DNA from: Planctomycetota bacterium
GTDB taxonomy: Bacteria > Planctomycetota > UBA1135 > UBA2386
NCBI GenBank assembly: GCA_025459175.1
Contig: JALORC010000050.1
Coordinates: 1-45,980, forward strand
Direction of reading: 5' to 3'
DNA: 45,980 bases
Position numbers and translations under genes: made by a program. Shown piece by piece: positions 9,019 to 17,187 of this stretch. How positions within the stretch are numbered: the stretch's first letter is position 1; every line of letters starts with the position of its first letter. A model generated the notes under the pieces. It was not told the DNA's origin. It ran no database searches and saw nothing but the letters and a program-made list of their open reading frames with translations.

Positions 9019-10322
9019 TGAACATCCTGCTGCTGTCGTTCGAGTACCCGCACGAGACCGGCTTCGGCGGGATCGGCACCTACACCTGGTACCACGCACG
9101 CGCCCTGGTCCGGCTCGGCCACCGCGTGCACGTGCTGGCCGGCGCGAATGCGCCGACCGACCTGCGCGTCGAGGAACACGACGGCGTCGTCGTGCACCGC
9201 TATCGGGCCGACGACGCGCAGATGCGGCGCATCGAGGGACTCGGGGCGCGACACCTGTGGTGGACACGCCATCGGCTCGGCAACGCGTGGTCGTTCCTGC
9301 ACGGCGTGGACCGGCTGGCGGAGCGCCACGCGTTCGACGTTATCGAGGCACCGGACTGTGGCGGCGAGGCGGCCCTGGTGGCGCCGTTGCGCGCGATCCC
9401 GACGGTCGTGAAGTTCCACTCGCCGGCGCGGCTGATCATGCGCTACTACGACGTGCGGCCCGAGGACATCGTGTTCACCGGCCTGGTCGAGCGCATGGCC
9501 ATCGAGGCAGCGGTCGGCCACACGTCCTGCTCGGCGGGGGCCGCCGCGCAGATCCGCGACGAGATGGACTTCCGGCGCCCGATCGAAGTGGTGGCCAACG
9601 GCATCGACCTGGCGCTGTTCGACGCCGACGAGACCGTCGACGTGCGCGAGCGCCATGGCATCCCGCGCGACGTACCGATGGTGCTGTTCAGCGGCCGCAT
9701 GGAAGGGCGCAAGGGCATCGACCAGTGCCCGCCGATCGTGCTGCGCCTGCTGGAACGGCAACGTGTCGCCGTGGTCTTCGCCGGCGACGACCTGTTCGGC
9801 TACGTGACCAGGCAGTTCCAGCCGTTGCTCGCCGGTCGCGACCTGCGTGGCAGCGTGCACTTCCTCGGCCGGGTGCCGCTGGCCGACGCACGCGCCCTGG
9901 CACGCGCTTGCGACGTGTTCTGGATGCCGAGCCGTTGGGAAGGCTGCCCCTACGCCTGCCTCGAAGCGATGGCGGCGCGGCGCGCCGTGGTCGCATCGCG
10001 GGGTGCCGGCATGCCCGAGCTCGTCGTGGACGGTGATACCGGCCTGCTGGCGGACCTGCACGACGCGGCGGCGCAGGTGGAGGCGTTGGAGCGCCTGCTG
10101 GAGGATCCGGCGCTGCGTGGGCGCATGGGCGAGGCGGCGCGGCGGCGCATCCAACGTCACTACACCGACACCGCGATCGCGGCGCAGAGCGTCGACCACT
10201 ACCGCCATTGCCTGCAGGGCGCCCACGAACGTCCACCGGCGCGCGGACTGCACGGCGAGCTCGTCGACGTGTTGGGAGCTCTGGTCGGCGAGCTGACGAC
10301 GCCGTTCCCGCGACCGGTGTGA
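9018..10322 (+). CDS. GT4-type glycosyltransferase
   Basis: The protein has 434 residues from a GTG at 9018 that shares its first base with the epimerase stop. GGGAAGG upstream serves as ribosome-binding site. An N-terminal GT4 acceptor domain starts 'NILLLSFEYPHETGFGGIGTYT' in two adjoining parts, with the typical Gly-Gly-Ile-Gly loop. The C-terminal nucleotide-sugar domain shows VANGIDLALF, FSGRMEGRKG and the EGCPYACLEAMA acidic pair (EX7E). No membrane segment is present, so it probably works at the cytoplasmic face. Being coupled to the epimerase suggests it transfers ManNAc or a derived sugar to a growing glycan. The donor is an inference. Confidence 0.87.
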   Translation: MNILLLSFEYPHETGFGGIGTYTWYHARALVRLGHRVHVLAGANAPTDLRVEEHDGVVVHRYRADDAQMRRIEGLGARHLWWTRHRLGNAWSFLHGVDRLAERHAFDVIEAPDCGGEAALVAPLRAIPTVVKFHSPARLIMRYYDVRPEDIVFTGLVERMAIEAAVGHTSCSAGAAAQIRDEMDFRRPIEVVANGIDLALFDADETVDVRERHGIPRDVPMVLFSGRMEGRKGIDQCPPIVLRLLERQRVAVVFAGDDLFGYVTRQFQPLLAGRDLRGSVHFLGRVPLADARALARACDVFWMPSRWEGCPYACLEAMAARRAVVASRGAGMPELVVDGDTGLLADLHDAAAQVEALERLLEDPALRGRMGEAARRRIQRHYTDTAIAAQSVDHYRHCLQGAHERPPARGLHGELVDVLGALVGELTTPFPRPV

Positions 10323-10591
10323 GCTGCGGAGCGCCCGGCCCGGTGGCACGAACGGGATCGCGGTCGTCGGGTGAGGATCGCGAGCGCAACGGCCCGACTT
10401 CGTCGAGCTCGAGCTTGTCGTTCCGATCCGGGGACATCGACACCACGCCTGGCCATGGCACTGGCACGGCCGCGCGCGGGCACGGCGATTGCTCCCACCG
10501 ATCGCCCTCCCGATGCCCGCGCTGCGCATCGCACCGACCCGCGCTGCGCACACGAGCGATCCCGGGGGCCTACCATCCTCCCGCCGCCACC

Positions 10592-13081
10592 ATGAACACC
10601 CGCTCCCTCCGTGGCCTCGCCGCCGTCTGCGCCCTGCTCGCCCCCGCGATCGCCCAGTGCCCGACCGGCAGCACGCTGACCGCCGGCGGCCAGGCCTCGT
10701 CCCCGACCGGATCGATCTTCGCGATGGTGGCCTGGGACCCGGATGGTTCGGGCCCGCTCGGCCCGCACATCGTCTGCGGCGGCGAGTTCCAGTATGCGGG
10801 CACCGCGGCGACCGCGAACATCGCGATGCTCGACACCGCGACCCGCACCTGGTCGGCGCTCGGCGCCGGCTTCGACGGACCGGTGCGCGCGCTGGCCGTG
10901 TCGGCGGTCGGCGAACTGGTGGCCGCGGGCAGCTTCGCGCAATCGGGCGCCGTCGCGGTCTCGCGCCTGGCCCGCTGGAACGGCACCGCCTGGAGCCCGA
11001 TCGGCACCGGCACCGACGGCGACGTGCACGCCGCCGCGTTCGCGAGCAACGGCGACCTGTTCGTCGGCGGTAGCTTCACCACCGCCGGCGGCACGCCCGC
11101 CGCGAACGTCGCCCGCTGGAACGGCGCCACATGGTCGGCACTCGGCAGCGGCGTCAGCGGCTTGCCGCCGTTCCCGGTGCCGCCGCCGAACGTGATCCCG
11201 GTGTCGCACCTCGGTGTGCGCAGCAACGGCGACGTGATCATCGCCGGCGCGTTCACCAGCGCGGGCGGCCTCGCGGTGAACGGCATCGCGCGCTGGAACG
11301 GTGCCTGGAGCACGCTCGGCGCCGGTTTCCTGGGGCGCGTACCGACGGCATTGCAGGTGCTGGCCAACGACGACGTCGTCGTCGGTGGCGACAACCTCGC
11401 CGGCAGCTACCAGGCACAGCGATGGAACGGGGCCACCTGGACCCAACTCGGCGGCGCATCCCCGATTGCCTGGCAGGTGTTCGTCGAGCAGGCCAACGGC
11501 ACGCTGCTGGCCCACCGCCTCGACCCCTTCACCGGCCTCGGCGAACTGCAGCGCTGGAACGGCACCCAATGGGTCCTTGCCAACGGCCCACGCTTGTTCG
11601 GCCCCGCTGCGGCGCTGTTGGCGACCGGCAACGAACTGTGGCTGGCCGGCCCGAGCTACTCGCAAGCCCTGCCGACGATGCGTCACTTCGACGGCCAGAC
11701 CTGGCGCGCCCCGGCCCCGGGCCTGGACGGCGGCATCGCCGGTGCCGTTGCCTTCGGCGGCAGCTTCGCGATCGGCGGCTACGCGACCCAGATCGGCTCG
11801 GTGGCGATGGCGGGCGTCGCCGTGCGCCAGAACGGCACCTGGTCGGCGCTCGGCACACCGCTCGACGGTGACGTGCACGCCATGCTCGCGACGCGTTCCG
11901 GCGAGCTGCTCGTCGGCGGCTCCTACAACACTCCCCCGGCCCCGGGCAGCCGAGGCATCATTCGCTGGGACGGCCAGCAATGGCAGGCGCTGGGCACCCC
12001 GTCGGCGACGGTCGTCACGGCCATCGCCGAGGGCCCGGACGGCGCGATCTACATCGGCGGCTACACCCCGTTCGTCGAGCGCTGGAACGGCACCAGCTGG
12101 CAGTCGCTCGGCCCGCTGCCGAGCGTTGCACAGGTCGCGGCCCTCGCCGTGCTGCAGAACGGGGAAGTCGTCGTCGGCCTGCGCTTCGCAGCAGGCCCGA
12201 AGGTGCTGCGTTGGAACGGCAGCGGCTGGCTGCCGCTCGGCAACGGCCTCGACACCGGCACCCCGTTCGACGAGGTCGATGCCCTCTGCGTGCTGCCCGA
12301 TGGCAGCCTCGTCGCCGGCGGTCGCGGCCTCGCCAACGGCGGGCCCCTCTACTACATCGCGCGCTGGGAGGGCACCAGCTGGCAACCGATGGGTGCCGGC
12401 CTGCCGAGCGCCGTGCGCGACCTCGACCTGCTGCCGAACGGCGACCTGCTCGCGACGCACGATGCGACCGACGACCTGGGCCAGCTCGTCGCATCGCCGT
12501 CGCGGTGGAATGGCACCGGCTGGACCGTGGTGCCCGGCATCGGCACCAGCCGCAACCACGGCGTGTTCCGCACCGCGATCGACGACCGCGGCGAAGTGCT
12601 GTTCACCGGCAGCTTCCTGACCGCGAACGGCGTCGTCGCCGGCGGCCTCGCCAGCCTGCGCACGAACTGCCCGCCCGGCCGCCAGCCCGCCGGTGCCGGC
12701 TGCACCGGCAGCGCCGGCCCGGTGAGCTCGACGATCGTCGGCGAAGCGTGGCTCGGCGGCAGCTGGCGCGCGCGCGCGACCAACCTGCCCGCGGCGTCGC
12801 TCGCGATCCACGTGTTCGGGGTCGGCAGCGTGACGCTGCCGTTGACCTCGGTGCTGCCGATGGCGCTGCCCGGCTGCACGCTGCACGTGAGTCCGGACCT
12901 GCTGCTGCTGGACCTGCCGGTCGCCGGGGTGTCGACGGCGAGCTGGTTGATCCCACGCACGCCGTCGCTGCTGGCGCAAACGTTCCGCCACCAGGTCGTC
13001 CCGCTCGAGCTCGGCCCCGGCTTCGTGTTCACCGCGGTGTCCGCGTCGAACGCGTGGGCGATGACGATCGGCGCCTGGTGA
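10592..13081 (+). CDS. Secreted delta-60/beta-propeller-like repeat protein, paralog 1
   Basis: The protein has 829 residues from the ATG at 10592. A TACCAT that could be a -10 box lies at 10571-10576. The signal peptide (NTRSLRGLAAVCALLAPAIAQ) is followed by about 700 residues of repeats, each roughly 45-60 long. Each unit reads approximately 'NGDLVVGGSFT.AGG', then 'ARWNG..W..LGSG', as in delta-60 and Kelch-like beta-propellers. Near residue 695 the repeats end in a tail with paired cysteines, GAGCTGSAGP, a PGC motif and a final beta-rich segment. A second protein with the same design is at 18,866-21,433. No catalytic residues are visible. An exported binding or surface protein is the simplest reading. 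Confidence 0.83.
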   Translation: MNTRSLRGLAAVCALLAPAIAQCPTGSTLTAGGQASSPTGSIFAMVAWDPDGSGPLGPHIVCGGEFQYAGTAATANIAMLDTATRTWSALGAGFDGPVRALAVSAVGELVAAGSFAQSGAVAVSRLARWNGTAWSPIGTGTDGDVHAAAFASNGDLFVGGSFTTAGGTPAANVARWNGATWSALGSGVSGLPPFPVPPPNVIPVSHLGVRSNGDVIIAGAFTSAGGLAVNGIARWNGAWSTLGAGFLGRVPTALQVLANDDVVVGGDNLAGSYQAQRWNGATWTQLGGASPIAWQVFVEQANGTLLAHRLDPFTGLGELQRWNGTQWVLANGPRLFGPAAALLATGNELWLAGPSYSQALPTMRHFDGQTWRAPAPGLDGGIAGAVAFGGSFAIGGYATQIGSVAMAGVAVRQNGTWSALGTPLDGDVHAMLATRSGELLVGGSYNTPPAPGSRGIIRWDGQQWQALGTPSATVVTAIAEGPDGAIYIGGYTPFVERWNGTSWQSLGPLPSVAQVAALAVLQNGEVVVGLRFAAGPKVLRWNGSGWLPLGNGLDTGTPFDEVDALCVLPDGSLVAGGRGLANGGPLYYIARWEGTSWQPMGAGLPSAVRDLDLLPNGDLLATHDATDDLGQLVASPSRWNGTGWTVVPGIGTSRNHGVFRTAIDDRGEVLFTGSFLTANGVVAGGLASLRTNCPPGRQPAGAGCTGSAGPVSSTIVGEAWLGGSWRARATNLPAASLAIHVFGVGSVTLPLTSVLPMALPGCTLHVSPDLLLLDLPVAGVSTASWLIPRTPSLLAQTFRHQVVPLELGPGFVFTAVSASNAWAMTIGAW

Positions 13082-13101
13082 AGTCGCGGCCGCTCACCGC
13101 T

Positions 13102-13214
13102 CCGGCTCGTCAGAACCCGGCGATCCTGCCCTGGGCGACGAAGCGCTGCAGGTAGCCGGAAAGCACGGTCACCGTGCGCGCCGTCAGGCGGCTCTCGAAG
13201 AGCCACAGGTTGCA
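13102..13214 (-). pseudogene. Remnant of the 3' end of a DUF4344-like gene, 81-bp near-identical copy
   Basis: Bases 13102-13182 match 15503-15583, the last codons and stop of the DUF4344 gene, with a single mismatch over 81 bases and in the same orientation. On the minus strand the copy reads '...RTVTVLSGYLQRFVAQGR' to the same stop. Upstream it continues for about ten codons of different sequence (FESRLTAR) before an in-frame TAG at 13217-13215. There is no start codon or room for the rest of the gene, so this is a decayed or recombined fragment. Confidence 0.8.
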
Positions 13215-13272
13215 CTACTCGCACCAGCGGCCGTCTCACCTCGTCGCAGGCCGCCCGGTCGCAACCAGCACG

Positions 13273-15144
13273 TCAGCGCCAGTTCAACTCGATCCGCTGC
13301 CGATTCGTCGTGCTCAGCAGCGAGCCCGTGAGCGTCACCGCCTGCACATACACCTCGACCTCGTGGCAGACGTTGGGCCCCCACGTGCCGAGCGACAACG
13401 GGATCGACACCGTGCCGCCCGCGGTCGTGTTCAGCAACGGCAGTGCGATGCTCTCGGTGTTCAAGAGGCCAACTCGGAGGCTCCCGCTGGCAGGCACCAG
13501 GTTCTGATGCAGGATGCCGTTGTCGAGGCCGTTGCTCTGCTCGAAGAAGCCAAAGCCCAGGTATGGTGCGATCAGCGTGTTTGCCGGGACGCCCGTCATC
13601 AGCAGGGTTGTGCCGAACGTGTTGTTGGTGGTCGGCGTGCCAGTCTGGGCCAGCAGGTTGCCGAATTCATCCACCGGGAACGGCAGCCCGGACGCGCTCG
13701 GCGACAGGCGCATGAAGTGCACCTGATCGGCGCCGACATCAGTGACCAACGGTCCAGTCCTGTTCGTGATGCGCGGATCGTCATCGACATCAATCGACAG
13801 GTCGCGGCGTACCGTCCAGACGGTGCCCGGAATCGGGGGCGGACCGCCCGGCATGGGTACCACTTGGAACCCTGCCACCGCTGTGCCAACCGCTGCCAGA
13901 TTGCCGAGGCCGCGAAGCGCTGAGGTCGCAACCAAATGCAGGTCGACGCAGCCCGTCGTTGGTTGGCCGTTGCCGCTCCATCCGACGAACACCGGCGGAA
14001 CCGCGAGGTTGGCAACCTGCTCGAACACCGGTGGGTTCAGGTAGGTGTTGGCGACGCCGCTCGCGCCTGCCGAGGAGCCGGTGAAATCCACCGCCGGACT
14101 GCCGGCGCGCGGACGGTTCCACACGATGTTGTTGCTGATCTCATGCACACCGTTGGTGATCGCGACGCCCTGAATCACTGTGGCGCCGCCGCCCGCCAGG
14201 TTGCCGTTGGCGATCGTGTTGGCCACCACCAGCGCATTGACATTCGTGAGTCGCAATCCGGTCGTGCACTGCTGCACGATGTTGGATTGGATTCGCGGCC
14301 GCATGCTCGCCCCGGCGTTTGCAAGCGTCACGATACCCTCCCCGAAGGCGCAGATCTTGTTGGCCAGGACAAGTGTGGACGAGGCCATCGTGCCGCCAAA
14401 CGCCATGTTCGGCACGTCTTCGATTGCGATCGAACCCGGTGAGCCAGGGCCACCATCGAACACACTCGACACGATACGCGCTTCGCTCGCTCGGGGATTG
14501 CCGAACGCGCCCGACGGCGCAACAACCACACCGCGGGTATTGCTGTTGCCCTGCGTGAGGAAGGTGCAGTCTTGGATCAGCACCTGTGATGGGTAGAACT
14601 CGCCGCCCTCGGTCGTGGAAGCATCGCCCGCGGCGGCGATTCGGATCCCCGCTTGCCCCGTGTCGATGCGGAACGTGATGCCTCGCACTTCGGACCACGG
14701 CGTGCCAGGAATCAGCTGCACAAGGTTGCTGATTTCGATCAAGCTAGCCGGCGTCGAAGCGCTGGCTGGCGCATCGACAACTACGAGCCCCGTCGAACCG
14801 TTCGTCGGATACGCTTCGAGCGCAATGCGTTGCGACGGCATCTGCAGCGGGAACGTCTCCTGACTGTAGGTGCCGGGAGCGCAGTTGATCGTGACCGCCG
14901 CCGGCTGCGTCGTCGCTGCCGACGCCAGCGCAGCACCGATAGTCGGCATCGCGTTCTGCGGAGTGGTGCCATCCTGTAGGCCAGCGCCGCCTGGCGACAC
15001 ATAGATCATCCGCGCGCCGACAAACCCATTGCTGTAACTCCACGGCCCATACACTTGCTGGGCGCGAGCCGAACTACCGCACACCGCTGTGACCGCCACC
15101 ATTACCGCGGCAGCGCCACCCATCGTTTTCTTGTTGCGTGACAT
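13273..15144 (-). CDS. Secreted right-handed beta-helix (DUF1565-like) protein
   Basis: The protein has 623 residues from the ATG at 15144, which has a GTGAGG ribosome-binding site 5 bases upstream. The signal peptide is SRNKKTMGGAAAVMVAVTAVCGSSARA. The mature protein opens with 'IYVSPGGAGLQDGTTPQNAMPTI', the typical entry to DUF1565/parallel beta-helix proteins. Asn-rich rungs follow (ISNNIVWN, VVANTIANGN) over about residues 40-400. A 'DVGADQ' segment then leads to a C-terminal beta-sandwich tail. Such folds bind or cleave polysaccharides, but no lyase residues could be assigned. The gene is less GC-biased than most neighbours and sits between two direct copies of an 81-base sequence. Confidence 0.82.
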   Translation of the reverse strand: MSRNKKTMGGAAAVMVAVTAVCGSSARAQQVYGPWSYSNGFVGARMIYVSPGGAGLQDGTTPQNAMPTIGAALASAATTQPAAVTINCAPGTYSQETFPLQMPSQRIALEAYPTNGSTGLVVVDAPASASTPASLIEISNLVQLIPGTPWSEVRGITFRIDTGQAGIRIAAAGDASTTEGGEFYPSQVLIQDCTFLTQGNSNTRGVVVAPSGAFGNPRASEARIVSSVFDGGPGSPGSIAIEDVPNMAFGGTMASSTLVLANKICAFGEGIVTLANAGASMRPRIQSNIVQQCTTGLRLTNVNALVVANTIANGNLAGGGATVIQGVAITNGVHEISNNIVWNRPRAGSPAVDFTGSSAGASGVANTYLNPPVFEQVANLAVPPVFVGWSGNGQPTTGCVDLHLVATSALRGLGNLAAVGTAVAGFQVVPMPGGPPPIPGTVWTVRRDLSIDVDDDPRITNRTGPLVTDVGADQVHFMRLSPSASGLPFPVDEFGNLLAQTGTPTTNNTFGTTLLMTGVPANTLIAPYLGFGFFEQSNGLDNGILHQNLVPASGSLRVGLLNTESIALPLLNTTAGGTVSIPLSLGTWGPNVCHEVEVYVQAVTLTGSLLSTTNRQRIELNWR

Positions 15145-15156
15145 GGAAACCTCACC

Positions 15157-15176
15157 GCGCAGGCAACCGCCTGCGC
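15157..15176 (-). promoter_or_regulatory. Perfect hairpin in the leader of the beta-helix gene
   Basis: GCGCAGGC and GCCTGCGC form an 8-bp stem with a 4-base loop, ending 3-4 bases before the ribosome-binding site of the gene starting at 15144. Two more GC palindromes lie further upstream, near 15214-15232 and 15250-15270. Stacked leader hairpins could affect translation or transcript stability. This is an inference from sequence alone. Confidence 0.4.
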
Positions 15177-15329
15177 AACAGCGGCACCGTTCCGGCGCGG
15201 TCAAGAGTTGAACGCACCGCGGCACCACCGCGGTAGGACCAACGACAGGCGCGGCGTCACGCCGCCGCGCACAAACGGGTTCCGCCCGGTGTTGGCAGTC
15301 GAGGACTTGGCCGGCGGCGGTCTGCTCGG

Positions 15330-15464
15330 GCGGAGTTGCTGCAGCGGGCGTTCGGGATCGACATCCGTCGGCGGCCCGGCGAACCTGCAGCTCGTCGTTC
15401 GCTGACGACGCATCCCCCGGATGCCAACACCGTTCGCCTTCGAGTTCGCGAGTGATCGCACCGC
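15330..15464 (-). pseudogene. DUF4139 gene fragment
   Basis: On the minus strand, bases 15461-15419 encode 'RSLANSKANGVGI'. This matches 'RALANTKANGLGI' of the intact DUF4139 protein (6119-6077), with 37 of 43 bases identical by eye. After a gap of about ten residues the same frame resumes with FAGPPTDVDPERPLQQLR, corresponding to FVGENSIDHTPVDELLR in the intact protein. No start, signal peptide or flanking domain remains. This is therefore a relic of a second DUF4139 gene, not a functional reading frame. Confidence 0.65.
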
Positions 15465-15510
15465 CGTCGGCGCCTGGCGAGCAACCGGCCGCGCCCGTCG
15501 CGCCGGCTCG

Positions 15511-16614
15511 TCAGAACCCGGCGATCCTGCCCTGGGCGACGAAGCGCTGCAGGTAGCCGGAATGCACGGTCACCGTGCGCGCCGATCGGCTCCACGCCGC
15601 ACCACCATCGCCCTCGACGAAGCGGATCGTCACCTGCGAGTGCCAGTCGAAGCGGCGGACGACCTCGCGCAGCTCGCGCACGAGGCCGAGCTCGTCGAGC
15701 TGCCGGTAGCACGCGGACGCATCGTCGCCGACCACCCGCGCCTCGCCCGACGACCGGTCCGCCGGCATCCACAGCGGCGCCAGGATGCGACGCCAGGAAC
15801 GGTGGATCTCGGCGCCGTAGTCCTTCGCCTTGCGGATGTGGCGTTCGCTCATGCCGGCCAACTGCGCGACCTCGGCGTATCGTTCGGCATCGGCGGCGAC
15901 GGCGAGCGCGGCGATCTGGAACGCGCGCCGAGCGTCGCTGTCGTGTTCGCCGCTCACCTCCCATTCGGCGGGTGGCACCTCACGCGCCTCGATCTGCAGC
16001 GAGGCCACCCGCGCCTTCAGCGCCGCCAGCGCGCGCTCGGGCAGGTGGCAGGTCAGGTAGTGCGTCGCGAACGCATCCGCCATCGTCTCCTCGTTGCCGA
16101 GCACCGGCAGGTCGAACTCGCGGATCAGTGCATGACCGAGCTCGTGCAACACGACGTGAAGCGCGACGTCCTTGGCGAACTCCGAGATCGGCGCCGACTC
16201 CACCGCCACCGGCGATGCGTGCTGGCCGGGCAGTGGTTGCTGTCCCGGCAGCGGCGCGTGAGTGCAGTTGCAGTGGCGAAAGCGCTCGACCTCGGCCTGC
16301 AGCCGTGCCTCCGGAATGGCGAACTGCTTCGCGCAGGCACGCAGCAGTTCGTCGCTGCTCGGGCGTTGCTTCACGGCGCCGGCCAGGAAGGTCGCGACCT
16401 GCGCCTCCGGTTGCCCGAGGCCGAGCATCAGCGCATTGGAGAGGATGTCCTTCATCATCCCGGGCAGCTTCAGGTCGACGTCGCACACCGGCGCGGGCCC
16501 GCCCGGCGTTGCCGGCTGCTGCGCGGGAGCAGGGGCTCGCAATGACAACAGCGCCAATGCGGCGAGTGCGAACGTGCCGCGGGGAATCGAACGATGCGAT
16601 GCGAAGACAGGCAT
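15511..16614 (-). CDS. DUF4344 putative zinc metallopeptidase, secreted
   Basis: The protein has 367 residues from the ATG at 16614, preceded by GGTGAG at good spacing. An in-frame GTG three codons upstream (16623) lacks such a site. The signal peptide (PVFASHRSIPRGTFALAALALLSLRAPAPAQ) is followed by the DUF4344 core: H157-E-L-G-H161, then 'REFDLPVLGNEETMADAFA', where the Glu after the helix is a likely third metal ligand. Several cysteines (CNC near residue 115) may form disulfides. The last 23 codons are duplicated at 13102-13182. An AT-rich TATATT (about 16671-16676) could be its -10 box. The substrate is unknown. Confidence 0.82.
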   Translation of the reverse strand: MPVFASHRSIPRGTFALAALALLSLRAPAPAQQPATPGGPAPVCDVDLKLPGMMKDILSNALMLGLGQPEAQVATFLAGAVKQRPSSDELLRACAKQFAIPEARLQAEVERFRHCNCTHAPLPGQQPLPGQHASPVAVESAPISEFAKDVALHVVLHELGHALIREFDLPVLGNEETMADAFATHYLTCHLPERALAALKARVASLQIEAREVPPAEWEVSGEHDSDARRAFQIAALAVAADAERYAEVAQLAGMSERHIRKAKDYGAEIHRSWRRILAPLWMPADRSSGEARVVGDDASACYRQLDELGLVRELREVVRRFDWHSQVTIRFVEGDGGAAWSRSARTVTVHSGYLQRFVAQGRIAGF

Positions 16615-16717
16615 GATGCTCACCGATTCATGGGCTGGGTGGTTGCTCGGGGACGTTCCCCCACGAGGTCACCAATATAGCGATACCGGACCGGTGGAGG
16701 CGCTGCAGCGTCAGGGA

Positions 16718-16757
16718 CCAACGGCCTCGATCGCGAGATCGACGCCGAGGCCGTTGG
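16718..16757. repeat. Inverted repeat with 11-bp arms between divergent genes
   Basis: CCAACGGCCTC and GAGGCCGTTGG are perfect complements separated by 18 bases, which themselves contain GATCGCGAGATC. The repeat lies between the leftward DUF4344 gene and the rightward truncated FG-GAP gene. It could be an operator or a terminator. The minus strand across it can also be read as a protein tail (ANGLGVDLAIEAVGP, then a stop), so it may be part of a decayed gene. Confidence 0.45.
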
Positions 16758-16869
16758 CGACTCCGGGCAGGGGTGACAGCTGCCCGGGCGGCGGTAGCTT
16801 CACGCACTTGGCCGGCAGAGCCCTGCCGGTGAACCTGCTCGCCACAGCTCGTCGCCACCACGGAGAGTC

Positions 16870-17187
16870 ATGAACAACTTGCGCTCGGTGCTCACGACGC
16901 CGCCGTCACTGGATCGCAGGACACCGATTCCGGCGCAGCTCGCCGCCGCATGGATCGCCGCGTTGGCGGTGCCCGCTGCTGCGCAGACGCAGTTCGCGGA
17001 ACTGGCGAAGCGCGGACTGCCCGAGGGCGTGGACTACACGTGGCAGACGGCGTTCGGCGACGTGGACGGCGACGGCGACCTCGATCCGGTCATCGGGAAC
17101 TTCCGCCAGCCGAGTCGCCTGTATCTCAACCTGCGCCGCCAACTCGACGCTCCGCGCATGTGCACCGAGGAACGTCCACACCCATGA
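16870..17187 (+). CDS. Truncated FG-GAP/VCBS repeat secreted protein
   Basis: The ORF is 105 residues long. The start (ATG 16870, with GGAGAG just upstream) leads into a signal peptide ending AVPAAAQ. One FG-GAP/VCBS unit follows (FGDVDGDGDLDPVIGN, a calcium-binding DxDGDGD loop), then 'RLYLNLRRQLDAPR', the sequence that normally closes the repeat array in planctomycete VCBS proteins. The usual hundreds of repeat residues and C-terminal domain are missing, and the ORF ends in nine unrelated residues. I infer internal and terminal deletion of a larger gene. Its stop overlaps the start of the ADP-ribosylglycohydrolase (ATGA), so it may survive mainly as a translated leader. Confidence 0.6.
   Translation: MNNLRSVLTTPPSLDRRTPIPAQLAAAWIAALAVPAAAQTQFAELAKRGLPEGVDYTWQTAFGDVDGDGDLDPVIGNFRQPSRLYLNLRRQLDAPRMCTEERPHP

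Noticed and set aside
10592..13081. Tandem DNA repeats in the propeller genes as a CRISPR-like array
   Set aside because: The repeats are protein-level, diverged at DNA level and in frame, with no constant spacer or repeat length.
15145..15275. Leader hairpins as an integron attC site
   Set aside because: No integrase or conserved core sites accompany them, and there is no cassette array.
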